Assembly (NCBI RefSeq): GCF_033568475.1
Contig: NW_027331831.1
Location: 6,076,001-6,140,000 of the forward strand
DNA: 64,000 bases
Direction of reading: 5' to 3'
DNA from: Henckelia pumila
Taxonomy: Eukaryota; Streptophyta; Magnoliopsida; Lamiales; Gesneriaceae
The notes under the pieces are model-generated. The model did not search any database and was not told the origin of the DNA. It worked only from the letters and a program-made list of their open reading frames with translations. This document shows positions 45,273-59,082 of the stretch, one piece after another (position 1 is the stretch's first letter; every line of letters starts with the position of its first letter). The position numbers and the translations under genes are program-made.

Positions 45273-48200
45273 TCATCCTATCAGACTGAAGTGAGCGACT
45301 ATCAACAAAAGGAATGATACTACACTCACAGCAGACGTACAGAAAGCAGACGATGTAGAATGGGCGCCCACAGAATAAGCATTTCCACTCACTTCATCTC
45401 TTACTTGGATGCTTGAAGAGCCTGCAGCGACCGGCGAAAGAGGTTTAGTGTATGCTGTGTTTTCATGGAAACTTAATCAAGCAAAGAGGTCAATACAACA
45501 AAACAATCTCAAACTTCCTGACTCACAGACTTGGTTATAACATTATACATACTGACATATTTATCTCCATAATTGAATACAAAAAGAATTGAATGATTGA
45601 CAAGCGTATCTCCTATTTTTGCATAATTCGGTGAAGTTTCAGGATACTCATGACATACTAATGATTCCAACCACAGAAATTTTGATGAAACATCAGAAGT
45701 CACCCAAAAGAAATTTAAGTGAACTTATAAAAGTTTAAACAAGGATCCAAAAGAAATTATTATTCATTTCATACAGAAATAGCTGACGAAGATAACAGAA
45801 ACCCAAATTCTGAGACCAGAGAAGATTCACAGCTTTTAAGTTGAAACGAACCTCATCAGGCAAAGTCCGCAACACTAACTAAAATAGTCTGATATCACTC
45901 ATGGACAAATGCTTAACTCACCTTCAGTAAAAGCAAAAACCCAACAAACAGAAGTTGATAGATGCTAGAGAAACTCAACAAAAATGTAATGTTTTTCGGT
46001 TCTTGAAGGAAAGAAAGATATTAATTGATTTGAGAAGTTGTATGAAAGTAAAGCACTCACCAAAACAATCAGGCAAAATTATAAGCACAATATATGCACA
46101 GTATATGCACAGGTAACAAAAAAAGCTCCAAGTAAATCTCATATCTCAAGATCGAATGTTATCTAACATCGATTCCCCACCAAAAATATTTCTAAATATT
46201 TAATAGGAAAGATATGGTCAATCTAAAAGATAAGTGCAGAGTAAATCCAATATTCAATTATACTCACAGTCATACTCAGTCCATCCCATGTTCTGATTTT
46301 CAAGGTCATACAAAATGAGCTTGTCTGACAATACAATATCTGCAAACAGAAGAGCAGAAAAATAAATTCATATGCACCTATTGAGCAAGTCATCAATTGA
46401 TTCATGGCCATCTTTGACGTAAGTCATCAATTAATATGTATTTCCTTTCAGGAGACGAGTCATTTGTCAATTCATATTTTGAGTTAAAGTAAAGATATGC
46501 TATACAAGAAAAACATGAAACTAAAAAAGGTTTGCTCATAGCATAGAACCCATAAATATAGGAAGATCAACAAAGAGAACAAATTAATTCAGCACATTTA
46601 TGAACTAATTGTTGGAAAATTATGATATCATTCTCAATTTCATGGCACTAAATTAATCAGAGATCATCTTCATCCTGTCTTCAATTGTAAACTCGAACTT
46701 ATGGATGACAAATCTCGTAGATAAGTTTCCTTAATCATGGATATCTCTTTCTATATTAAAAAAAAAAGCGCTACAAAACTGGTGCAATTTCATTCATAAA
46801 TATAATTGATGACTGTTCATAAGTTTGATATTTTACCATATGGTATCAATTCAGTAAGGTTCTGGATTGGGTTTGGGTCAAGTTTGCTAGAACCTGATAC
46901 CCAAACTATTGAGATTATGAAGGACCCATACCCAACTGACCCAGAGTCAAATTAACTAGCCAATAACTCGTCTCATGAAGATAATTTTTATAGAATTATT
47001 ATTCCTTATCAATTATGGTGGTACAAGTTCATAAATCACTCACGCTTCAAAAATTACATACTAATAAAGGGAAAGAACTATACAAAATTTTAAATGAAAT
47101 AACTTAATATATTGTGAATTATGATAAAAGTAATAGCTTGTGTAGTCTCTTTACCTACATTTAATATATTTATCAAATGATGTAACTGAATATATATGAC
47201 AAAAGGGCTGGGTCCTATAAAACCTGTTATCCAACCCAAACTCATTAGGTTGAAAATCAATACTTGTTGTCTGCCCCAATACCTATTTAACTAACTCAAA
47301 CCCCACCCAAGTAGGTCAGGTCAAGCACTCAAGTTCAGGTCTTACCCAAACCTATTGCCATCCTATGTCTAGGATGCAGAACGCTAAATGACTTGTGCAT
47401 TTTTTTGATGAAACACTTGAATTAAGACCAAAATAATAAATTGAGTTTTTTTGCGTAAAATTGAAACAAATGATGCTTCAACTCGACAGGGAGTGTCGGA
47501 AAATTATGACCCCATTATCGATTTCATTTCACAAAATTATGACCCCATTATTGTATATACCTTTTCCTACGTGCAAGGATAAGAAAGCATGTATGTCATA
47601 CAAAATTTTCATTCATAATTATCAAAGAAAATGATTATTTTGTTCAATGTTTACACACGTATCAAAATGGTAAACATCATGCATAGAATAATAGTTTTAT
47701 TTAGAAACTTAGATTTTTTGGAATTTTTTTTTATTTATTATTTTCTTCAGTCCGATTATGCAAAAGGTAATCCTAAACATGGTTACAAGAAATCATGCAT
47801 GCATTATTATTCATAAGAAAAATGTGTTAGAGTAACCAACTTGTCAATATTTACTAAAATTAATGTCAACAACAGATGTTTTCACCCTGACCTCAATATA
47901 TTATGAAAATGGAATCTTTCAAATGCTAAAAAATACAGTCACTTGAACTTTGTTTCCACTTTATTCAATGTTCCACTGACATTAAATTTAAATCACAAGT
48001 GAGATGTTTCCAACCGGTTCTTGGATCATTTTGGTAGGATCACAATTAAGCCTTTTGGACACTAATTACTTTATATGCATTCTCATGAAATGGTGATCAT
48101 CCTCGGTCAATACCAATATGGCTCATCCATCACCTGGTTCCTTCTTCATTCAGTGGCTTCTGTGACTTTCCAGATATTAATGAATGCAAATAAAGAATCA

Positions 48201-51200
48201 CATCAATTTGTAGGGTTGCTCTCGTGTTCAGATGACAACTTCAAAAGTGGCACCATCAATTTTATCATTGTTCAAGCTTTGCCTACCGGATGATGGGATT
48301 GTCCTACGATTCTAGTTTTGCGGGGAAAAAAACCATTTGGTAGATATATTAAGATGAATATGAATTATATGTGCCCGGGATCCGCAATAATTAATGGCCG
48401 GAAAAAACTTTTTAGTAGATAGATTAAGATGAATATGAACGATGTGCTCTATGGAAACCCGGGCCGTAATAATTAATGGTCTCATTTGATATCATAGCGG
48501 TCGTTTGAGTGATGCTTTTACTACGTATCTTTGATGAATTTCTTGCAAAGCTTTTCATTCTTCAAAGAGGAGGTATTGCCACAAGTTTAGAGGCATCCTA
48601 TTTCAAATCTCAACGATACAAATCTTTGTTATACAAGGTTATCCATACTTCTCAACTTCAGCTAACTTGATAGTGTATTATCACTTTTTATTGTTTTGGC
48701 ACTGTTAAAGATTATGGACTTCACAAGCTAGCTCAAGAGGAGAGGGTTGTCCAAGTCCATATATAGAACTCTCAGAAACTCAATTCAGCCGAAGTGGAAC
48801 AACTAACACGACCCCTTCATGTCCAAGAATGAACATTTGGAATGTGAAGTTACAAGAACGTGTGACCCAACTATGAGCAGTCTAACACATAACGGTGGGT
48901 CTGAGCTCTGATACCATATAGAATTTATAGAACACGATAAAATGGGAGAAAAAATTATCATCTCTTTTTTTGTATATCTTTAAACTTAACAATTGATACA
49001 CTCTAAATAGACAAAGACCACCAAAATAATATCCCATCAAATCTGTAAGATTATATCCCACCAAATCTGTGAGATATTTTATTCATGTGAATTGGTGGGA
49101 TATTATTCTGGTGGTCTTCGTCTATTTAAAGTCTATCAATTGTTAAGTTTAAAGATATACAAAAAAGGAGATGATAATTTTCTCTCCCATTTTATCGTGT
49201 TCTGTAAATTCTATAGGCACTAGAGTAAATGTGTGCATGTGTTATCCTTGCTGTAGACAATATGACGAATAGAATCTAAATACGGTGGAGTCATATGAGC
49301 CAAAGAGCTTGAAAAATTCATAAACTGTCCCTTTCTATTTTAAAGCAACCAATTCTATGACAAGCTGGCTTGATTCATGCAGAGGCAGAGATTCATGCAT
49401 GCACCCATTAATTAGAGCCAAAGGATTGGAACAAAATAGAAGAGGACTACTTGTTTTGCACCACGAAACTGGTACCTTGTTGTCCAGTGTGGACACTTCG
49501 GCAAGGTATAATGGTGTTGGCTGTCAGGAAAATCAGCTGGAAGGGTCTTAATTGTTTTGTTTTTCTCCTATTATTTTGTAGTTGGAATACCTTCCTGTTC
49601 GCACAGAGATCCATGCTGATCGGTTAATCTAAAGACTGAATCTCTTTGTCAAAAGGAAAAATAGATTCTCCCATATTTTTATAACCTAGATAGCATAGAT
49701 GAACACAATTTAACTAATGCAAAGGATTCATTGGTGCATACATTCAAAATCATGAGTTATTTGACTAATTACATACCAAAGATAGCCGCAAAACAAGAGC
49801 GCAATATAATTTATGCCACACTGATTAAGTTTTGCCGAAAATAACAGAGCAAAACATATTTGCATGAATCCATAAACGTTGTATAGAAAAAAGTACTAGA
49901 ATATACCTCCTAATAGAGTTATTTCCATTCCACTCTTTGTATGTGTTTTACTGTTTTGCCAGCCTACACAATATTCTTTATCCTGGAAATTCAAATTTCC
50001 CATGATAATAATTCGAATAATTTCCATGCTGCAAGTATTACAAGGCAATTGAGGTTTGTTAAAAGAAGATCAGCCACTATTATAGCACAGGAGAATATTT
50101 TCCATATGAATCAAGTGAATTTTAGATCATTATTAATTTTTCATTACAACAGTCAGCTTAGTCTCTGTCCTCCATCTCATTAGTTTGTGCAAAACAGCAA
50201 AGCTACATTTGCTAACGGGTTCCAACTCTATGCACAGATGCAAATCTGTAAATAATCCTTGATAAATTTGAGTTTTTGTGCAATGAATAGAAGGTTAAAT
50301 TACGTCCCATCTCCTTTGTCATATACATTGCAGTAATCATACACTAATACACAAAATAAATAGCATCATGCTTCCACAAGATCAATATCAAGAAATCATC
50401 AATGTTTGCCGCATTACATTGCAAGAAATTTTGGAAATGCAACTTAGCCAACCACTAAAATATTACCAAATTAATACAGACTACTTAGTACTTACATGAA
50501 CTTGTAACAAATAATTGCGGGGATACACTGGTAAAGACATCGAGTCCTCAAAATGAAAACCAATGATAGGAAATCCATCATCAATACTGCAAAAACAAGA
50601 AAAAAAACATTAAATTTAAAAGTTCAAAAAAAAAAATAAGCAACGTAATGACAACCAGAAAAAGCATCTCTCAGATCTACAGCACTCGTCTTGTGTCTGC
50701 TGGTGTCACACTAACGTATATTTCATTCAAACACATACAAAGAGAGATTGCATGGAAGAACTCTGGCATAGTAGACTTACTTTCCACTGTACCGAAAGCA
50801 TGTGAAGCGTTGTTGAACTACATAAGTTTTCAGATCTGGCCGATGAGCTATAACCTAAAGATGAAGAGATGGACAAAGAGAGGAGAGCAAGAGAGAAGTT
50901 AATAGAAACAGATGCAAAGGATCAATCCTATATAGATAGATTGATCAAGAAAATAACACTCTTTAGAGTTAAATTTAGATGTACCTTGTCTAGAAGCCAT
51001 TGATATATCTCAGACGGAAGATAGGCCAAAGTTGTGCCACTGTCAATTATAGCTCTTCTACCAAGTCCCAGAGCAAGTAAATCAGAGTGAAGATTAAGCA
51101 ATTGACCACCCACCTCAACACCCTTCAGAACAACATTATAATGCATCCTATGGTAGCAATAAAAATGTAATCAGATAAGTGTGGATTTAATATTAACGAA

Positions 51201-54200
51201 ATGCTAATGTGCAAAATTCAACAGGGCATACAAACCATTCGTGTCCCGATTTAGTCATTGAAAAAGGAAACATACAAATAAGTAATAATGTCACGTACTG
51301 ATTTGGCACAAGTTTTGTTCTATTCACTTTTGGTTGCACCACTTCTCCAATGGCAAATATGCCACCTCCCTTGTGGCTCAAGCAATGTGAAAATATCCTT
51401 TTCACCTTCCCAGAAGAAGCAAGCTGTGAAAGGATGGATGTGTTTGCTTGTCCAAACCCAATTATTCCATCAAGTGCCACAGAAGACGAAGCAAATCCTC
51501 CAGATTGTTTACCTGAGCAACTGTAGAAAATCATGAACAAGTGAGATGCATAGAATGCACAGCAGATGGGTTTGTGCGAACTGGCATGGTAAAATTATAA
51601 GAAGACACTTAGGTTGGCTTTGAGTTGTAGGATTTAAGTGGATTTGATTTCAAATCCACATTCGTATCCATTTGGCTTTAAATTAGGATGAAGGATTTGA
51701 AATTTCTTGTGTTGTTTAAGTACATTTTTGCTTTAATTTCAAACCCACTATCTAACTTAGTTATTTGAAATCCATGGATTCAAATCTTTTTTGATTTGAA
51801 ATCCTCCCACAAATTCAAACCATTCCATCCAAACACAACCTTACGGGAAAACGTCCTACAAATCCAAATCCTTCCCTCTATGCACAATCTCAGGAAAGAT
51901 TCATTTTGAAAATAAGCACATATCACAAACAATAAAGATTAACAACAAACAGGTTAAATTACCGAATAATCTCAGCCACTCAATTCATATCTCAGATAAT
52001 CCTAAGAAGTTGGCAAAATAAATCCACTTTAGCAACATTGCATAAAAGGTAAACATAAATGAAAGGCAACGATGAAACATTAAATATGCGCAAAAGCCTG
52101 TTCATACCAAAAGAAGAATGTCGGCTTCTATCCAAATTAAATTACAAGTAATTTAACATAGAATTCCAGTCTTTCATGTGGAAAAGATAGGAATTCTATT
52201 AGCATCGGTCGTGAGCAGTGTTCTAAATAACGGTCGAGGCAGCCGCCTAGGCGGGAGGCGGCCATCGACCGCACCGCCTTTTCCCAAGGCGGTTATGTAG
52301 GCGGTCGAAGTTGAGATGGGGCGGGCGAGGTAGGTTTAGGTGGTCAAAAAATCAATAAAATTTAAAAATCCTACTTTAGTATTACATTATGCACCATCTC
52401 TCTTCAGAACATAATAGCCAACCCAATCATTCACAAGTGCCACAAGCCCTACATTCTTCTGCCTCAAACCCGTCGGCCAACCCACTAGATTAGAACTATT
52501 ATCACATTAGTATGTTACATTTTTAGTATTAATATGGTGATGAATCTTTATTTGTACCTTGACTAAATTGTATGAAGATTATCTATGCATAAACATAATT
52601 TAATTTATGCATATATTGCATTATTATATATAATTAGATATAAAAACAGTATAAAAAATTCAACCGCCAAGGCGGCCAAGGTGGTAGGTGGTCACTGACC
52701 GCCCCGCCACCGTCTACCGCCATTTACAACGACGGTCGTGAGAATATACGTGGAACAATCATAATATATGATCTCGATGCCTTAAAAGAGCATGGATTTA
52801 TGAGCATGAGCATTGCTCTCGTGTTCATACTGGTGGTTTAACTATGTTAAGTATATGTCTCATGCAACTTTTTTTCAAGTGTGAGCACGAGTGTGCATGT
52901 GATATTGCATAAGAATGGTCACATACAAAGCCTAATCTTAACAAATTTGTTCCCTTCTTGCACATAAATAAAAATAAACCATGGATCCTATGATATTGCA
53001 ATGAATGTCCAGAAAAATGAATATCGATAACAATTTAACAAGTCATGAAAGCTCATGCATAACTTCAAATAATGCAGTGTTGGCATCAATTGAAACACTC
53101 AGTAAATCTATCACGCAATCATATATAATATGTCACCGAAGGGAATACTTAACATAAGGTTTGCTTAAACAAACACAACCCCACCCATCTACCTAACTGG
53201 TGGGGGAGCACCCAACGGGGGTGACGGAGGTGTCTGGAATTGAATTACTTTATAATGTTTCCAATTGTCTATTGTTTTTGTGACTCGTCTAGTTTAAGCA
53301 TGTGAGCACAAGGTAATCGCATGCACGTGACTCGTCTACCTATGACATTTTTTGTGCTCCATTAGGTCTTTCTTTTTTCAACTCTCTGTGTTAATAGATG
53401 AACGACAAAAGGGATGGAGCAATGGAAGTAATGATTTAAATAATATCAACGGGCGAAGTATTTTACATTTTGCTTCAAACATAATCCACTTGAGATACTT
53501 GGTCATCATCATGTTTGTGGTTTACTGATTTTTCATGTTCACATCTTCAGTAAAATAACAAGAAAAAATAAGATGTTTTATAGCATCAGATAAACTATTC
53601 GATGTTAATACTATTGCCTACAGCACTAATACCAATGGCCCCAAATAAAGACGATACATATTATTTGAGACTTCATGTTCACGTCTTCAATAGCACTATT
53701 TGATGCTAATACTATTGTCTACAACATTAATATCAATGGCACCAAATAAAGGAGATAGCCAATCATTGGAAACAGAATCTAAAACAACGACCATAACCCA
53801 TATGTTATATGAATTTCTAAGGTTCAAACTTCAAAGCTTTGTAAGCAATAATTTTAAACTATCTCATACAAAACTTGTACCCACCATTACCTTGTTACAC
53901 CAAATTATTAACTCAAAAGCTACACAAATACAATATCGTCCAAAACAATCAATTATATGTGGATTGAATAGACATTTGTATGCTTAATACAAATTAAGGA
54001 TTGATTCCATAAATGTTAACTTGTCATCTCAGCTTGCATGTCGCCAATGAAGTGCTAGGTGCTACACCAGTAATCAGTTGTGTGAATGACTTGCACATAA
54101 ATGATATCTTGAGAAGGTTCAAGTCACTGGTTAATGTATTAATAATATCTCAAATTCAAGTACTGGAACCAATTCACCGAGAAACCTGACAACAGACTAT

Positions 54201-56235
54201 AAACGAGAGAATACAGAACCCACCCGAAAGCAATGTACCCATCCATTAATGATGATTGAAGGTTCCCAGTCACTTGAGCAAGTTTAAAAAAATCTCTAAC
54301 GAAATATCCCTCAGTTCTGCTACCATCTCCATATGCGACTATATATTCACAGTTCAATCCATGATCGCAATTGAACTTCGGACGATCAAACTCGGCAGTA
54401 CAGAAATCTTGGTCACAAAAAACTCTCTCTCCAGTGGAGGAGGCCCTCAAGTCATACTGCTTCAAGGGTATCTGGTGGATTAAATTAAACAATAAGTTAT
54501 TCATTTGACCTACAATATTTATATGAAAAATGATGGTTAACATAGATGGTGCTAGCAGCAAGCAGAAATCTTCAGATGCCACATTCAACTGCTGGAACAT
54601 AATTTTTAGTAAGATTAAAGGAGTCGAAATAGAACATAGAAAAGGAGGAAGAGATATACATTAAAGTCACTTTTTGTGGGACATCCCTCACAGTTTTGGC
54701 AATTCACCCACAAAATATCACTTCCAGTATCTACCTGAACATGATAATCAACTGGGGGAGTCCCAATTGTGATTTTGGTGTAATAAAGCCTGCAAGAATT
54801 TGTTAAATGACACTTGAGATACACAAAATAGTCGTTATACTGAAGAAAAAAAACAGTTTGGACACCAAGAAATTCTGAAAACTGACAAGGATGCACATAA
54901 AAATGGTGTTCTTTCATCAAATAGTGATTGCAGCCCAGGAACAAAATAATGTCCTCATGCAATGCCATTTGGAGCCAAATAATTATTCCTTCAAAATTAT
55001 ATATTTGTCATCCATCCAATTGCCAAAATTGTTATTGCATGTTTATGTTTACTTTCTGAAGAAGTGGTTTATAAGTTTGCTTTTGGTCCAAGGTATAAAA
55101 CTCCACCCGCAAAATGTTCTGTTCTTCCCTGTACATGGATTACTTTGCCAGAACCTCATATAGCTTTCCATCCTGAGCCCCAGGTCATTGGTTTACAGAA
55201 TATTTAGAAAGAATGAAAACGAACCATACTTCACTATTGCTGAATAAAGCTTCTAATCTTTAACCGATTTCCAGAGGAACCAGAGATAAATTATTGCATA
55301 CTTGCAGACTGCAGTAACAAAAAGCCTAGAAATAGTAAACAAAACTTGCTGGTTAAGAATATAACCGTTGCAATAATGACATATACACTTTATTACATAT
55401 CCTTCATAGCACAATCCACCCAAAAACAGAAAGACATCCAAGGAATACAATATCATGTTCAAATTTTTTATGTCGGAAAATGAAACACGTTGTTCAAATG
55501 ACCAAACCCTTGGCAAGGGATGAGAGAAGTTTCCTATCCAACACACGCTAAAACCATTTGTGTTTAATCATATTGGTTCTTACTAGTATTTCTATTTTCT
55601 AACTCCATGTCACCTAATGCTTAACACTATCATTATGACACTATCTGTATTTCATCGTATTAGTTCTTACTTTTGTTTCTGATTCCTATATCAGTGTCAA
55701 CTAATGGTAAACTTCCACAAACATCATCCACTGAAAATAGTAATATAAAAAAAACGCTTCTTAATGCTTATGCATGATCAATACATACAGAAAAAAAATA
55801 GCCAACACTAGATTGAAGTGTTAAGCCAACTAATACAAACATTAACAAATCAGATAACCACAAACACTTTAAACCCTACATGGTACATTAGTTAAACCTG
55901 CATCGAACATCAGTTACATTACCAATTATCATCTTAGAATTCATATTTTAAAAAAGTAATACACAATTCAACTCAATCACATGCAATAGAGATACATACG
56001 CCGCGTTATGAAATGATCCAGCACCGCATAGTTGGAATTCAATGGAAGCTAGCATTCTGCCATGGCGCTGGGAGTCATGCTCCCAAAGAGCGCTCAATGG
56101 TGCCTTCTCCCGGCCACGGCCACGGTACTTGTGATGGACCTCGAAAACCACATTGCCCTTCACCATAAACATTACATTAACCAACAACAAAATCACAGGC
56201 AAAACTGAAATCATAACCTTCCTCCCGCAATCCAT
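45273..56235 (-). CDS. Pepsin-like aspartic protease, GPI-anchored A36/A39 type
   Basis: Ten exons (56235-56000, 54789-54660, 54471-54224, 51520-51299, 51147-50985, 50854-50781, 50586-50496, 49982-49907, 46339-46268, 45421-45273) splice in frame to 486 residues. A signal peptide covers about residues 1-27. LYYTKITIGTPP leads to the first catalytic DTGS (Asp99), followed by a Cys-rich loop. The second catalytic motif is DSGT (Asp314). After VGWQN the tail is Ser/Thr-rich and ends in a hydrophobic segment (about 467-486), as expected for GPI attachment. The enzyme should work at the plasma membrane or wall; Arabidopsis relatives act in pollen and ovules. The gene spans 11 kb because introns 1, 3 and 8 carry repeats. 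The ATG at 56235 is chosen as the first ATG before the signal peptide. The GPI call is from the tail only. Confidence 0.92.
46845..47367. mobile_element. Possible hAT-like relic in aspartic protease intron 8
   Basis: The right end, read on the minus strand, is TAGGATGGCAATAGGTTTGG, a form common at hAT ends. GGGTTTGGGTCAAG and complementary ACCCAAACC words occur at both sides of an AT-rich core. The left terminus is degraded and no target duplication was found. Confidence 0.35.
48324..48482. repeat. Two-copy ~80-bp tandem duplication
   Basis: Both copies contain TAGATTAAGATGAATATGAA (or a close variant), a CCCGGG site and AATAATTAATGG. They differ by indels and substitutions. They lie in intron 8 of the protease gene. 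Confidence 0.75.
48917..49215. repeat. Long inverted repeat, ~125-bp arms
   Basis: The left arm (about 48917-49042) starts TATAGAATTTATAGAACACG. The right arm (about 49091-49215) is its near-perfect complement, with only a few mismatches. The ~50-bp centre repeats ATCCCACCAAATCTGTGAGA-like words. Just outside the left arm, GAGCTCTGATACCAT (48903-48917) is the complement of the methionine-tRNA primer site used by many LTR elements, with typical element-like sequence to its left (48715-48900). It may be an LTR-element relic with foldback ends or an independent foldback element. Confidence 0.8.
51609..51843. mobile_element. MITE-like element rich in GGATTTGAAAT words, protease intron 3
   Basis: The ends TTAGGTTGGCTTTGAG and (other strand) TAAGGTTGTGTTTGGATGG are imperfect inverted repeats. 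About seven copies of GATTTGAAAT or its complement lie between them. No target duplication was resolved. Confidence 0.5.
52216..52734. mobile_element. Non-autonomous hAT-type element with perfect 8-bp duplication
   Basis: This 519-bp element is flanked by GTCGTGAG at 52208-52215 and 52735-52742. The ends read CAGTGTTCTAAATAACGG and, on the other strand, CGTCGTTGTAAATGGCGG, matching the CAGTGTT-type hAT end. Subterminal GGCGG/CCGCC-rich blocks surround an AT-rich core without coding capacity. It lies in intron 3 of the protease gene and is presumably removed by splicing. Confidence 0.87.
53535..53760. repeat. Imperfect direct duplication in protease intron 3
   Basis: A block with CATGTTCAC..TCTTCA and TAATACTATTG.CTACA.CA, ending in CACCAAATAAAG-like wording, occurs twice, about 100-135 bp apart. 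Confidence 0.65.
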
Positions 56236-57325
56236 CTCCACCGCCAAAAATTGTGAAATAAGAAAATTGTAATAAAAACTGAAAAAAAACCCAACTTAAG
56301 TGAATGAATACAACTCTTATTCGAAGAAGACAAATTTTGTTGGGATGGAAACATGAAAAATTCGTCAGCATTGTCTTGTTCTGGACTCGGTGCATTAATG
56401 TTGGCAGGAGACGTGAACTGAAAACGTGAGAAAGGGCTAAAAAGGGATTAAACCAGGAAAAGGGGTCAAAGAAGTTGGCTTAAATTGCTTAAAAATTGCA
56501 ATGTTAGAAGTGATTTCAAGATTCTTTAGGTCCAAACTAAAATTCCAGGAAACACAATAACAATTCCACCCCCACATTATGAAATAAGCCCTTTTACCTT
56601 TCTCCCTCAGAAAAGAAGGAAGCTGTTGCGTCAGCCATGAATGTTACCGCTGTATGTATCTGCCATGCATTCTGTCGCGTTCTTTAAGCTCGCTCTGACT
56701 CTGCACTGGGATTCCCATCGTTTTCGTATTCACCCGCAAGATTTTCCCAGAAACGTAAATAATATCACAAAATAATTACATTTCCTAATTCTTAAAAGAA
56801 AGGAACCGTGGACTGGAACTCCCATCGTTTACATTTCAACAGCAATTTTTTTTTCCAGAAATCTGTTTCCTGTAATACACCAAAAAAGGGTTTATGATCA
56901 TAATATTTTTTAATTAAGTTAATATTTAAAAATAATTATTATATTTACTAATTCTGAAAAGTAAAAGGAACCGAGATTAGTAAACCCGGCGCCTTGCATA
57001 TATTTCTTTTTTTTTTTTACAGTATTATATTTCTTTTTAGAAAAGAAAAAAAAAAAGTTGAAATATCGTCATCTTCGGCTCCATCCATTGAACAGGAACT
57101 GCCGCAGTTGCCGATATTTGCTGTGCATGTACAAGCGACTCTTCATTTAGCTTTGGCTTCAAGGTTCTCATTCTCTGTTCAGAGATTGATTGTACTGGTG
57201 AGTGGAATTCCATAATGTTTTTCAAGTCGTGGATACGAAGAGTACATTCATCGAACACGTAGTTTGCATTGTGGGAGCGTTTGGTCAAGGACTTGCACCT
57301 CCAATATCGTCACATTGCACCAGGA
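56236..57325. promoter_or_regulatory. Shared upstream region of divergent protease and PRORP1 genes
   Basis: The two start codons are 1,090 bp apart and face away from each other, so both promoters must lie here. No clear TATA element is seen near the PRORP1 start. An upstream stretch (57035-57325) is open and may be leader. Confidence 0.6.
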
Positions 57326-59051
57326 ATGCTCCTTCGCATGACTTCTTTATCAGCTAAAGCCTCTCCTCTTCTTTCCCTTTTCTCCAAAAACTCTGTTTCA
57401 CTCTGTTCCCGCCCCGGAAGCTTCAATTATCTGTTCCACTACTGGCCCCTGATGCCTATTTCGTTCAATGCCAAAACCCAACAAAAATATCCCTTTTTGA
57501 TGGCGAGAAAAAGATCCCATTTTTCCACCACATCAGCTGAAGCCCTTGTCCAAGAGCAGACAGATTCGGGCACTCGAAGATCCAGGAAAAAGGCTATTCG
57601 GGAGTCCCCAGATATGATTCTGCGTGTGAAACTGGATCAGTGTTCCAAGAGCGGTGACTTAGCAGAAGCCCTTCGTCTCTACGATGAGGCGATAATCAAC
57701 AATGTTCAGCTGAATGTGCATCAGTACAATGTCTTGCTTTATTTATGTTCGACAAAAAGTGATGGTGTTGGGGAGGATGGAAGGGATGTTTTAAGGTTGG
57801 AAAGAGGGTTTGAGATTTTTGAACGGATGGGCACTGATAATGTGTTGCCGAATGAGGCAACATTTACGAATGCTTCAAGATTGGCAGCTGCCAAAAATGA
57901 TCCTGAGCGGGCTTTCACTTTAGTTAAGAAAATGAAGGCAAATGGTATTGTTCCGAAGTTGAGGTCTTATGGGCCAGCTTTGTTTGGGTTTTGTAAGAAG
58001 GGGATGGCTGATAAGGCCTATGAGGTAGATTCTCATATGATAGATAACATGGTTTTGGCTGAAGAGTCTGAGCTTTCAGCACTGTTGAAAGTTAGTTCTG
58101 AGGCTGAGAGGGAAGAGAAAGTGTATCAAATGCTGCATAGGTTGAGAGCGGCAGTGAGACAAGTATCAGAGGAGACTGCTGTGGTGGTGGAGGATTGGTT
58201 TGGGTCCAAGAGGGCAGCAGAAATTGGGTTGGAGAAGTGGGATTCAGAGAGGGTGAAGAAAGGGATTGTAGAGGGAGGTGGTGGATGGCATGGTCAAGGG
58301 TGGTTGGGGACAGGAAATTGGAGATTGTTGAGGACCTCGATGACCAATACCGGGGTTTGTCAGTCATGTGGGCAGAAGCTAGATTGTATTGATATCGATC
58401 CTAGGGAGACAGATAATTTTGCAAAGTGTTTGGCTGATTTGGCTTGCCAAAAGGAAGCTAGAAAAAACTTTGTGCAATTTCAGGTATTGACTTAGTATTT
58501 GGTTTCCATGGTTAAGACCTTCTGAAATCTGTGTTGTGGGTGTGGAATATATAGCATTTCTTCATCTGAAAATTGTAGGATTTGATATGACTGCTGACTT
58601 TGCTTGATGACATTTTGAAACAGTACTGAGTTTGAAAAGAAACGAGATAATCTCTCGGTGTTTGGATGGTAAATTCTATAGGTTATGGTGTCTGTCTTAT
58701 AATCATGGCAGGCCATTTTTTGTTTATAATAAGAAACTGAAATAAGATGACTCAGGCATCACCTGCTGTTATTAATGATGTAATCTGACAACTTCATTGT
58801 TATACTGGAAAAGGTGCAATATTCAACTTAGGCTAAGCATTTAACAACAAAGATTTCGAGCGTAATCTTGTGTACTGGTACAGGAGTGGCTTCAACAGCA
58901 TGGTCCTTTTGATGCTGTAATTGATGGTGCAAATTTGGGACTTGCTAATCAACATGTTTTTAGTTTCTCTCAGGTAAGTATGAAAATTGACTCCCATCAT
59001 CGCTTGTCCTTTCTAATAGACACAATTAGGTGTGAAGTTATGAGACTTGTG

Positions 59052-59082
<31 letters not shown>

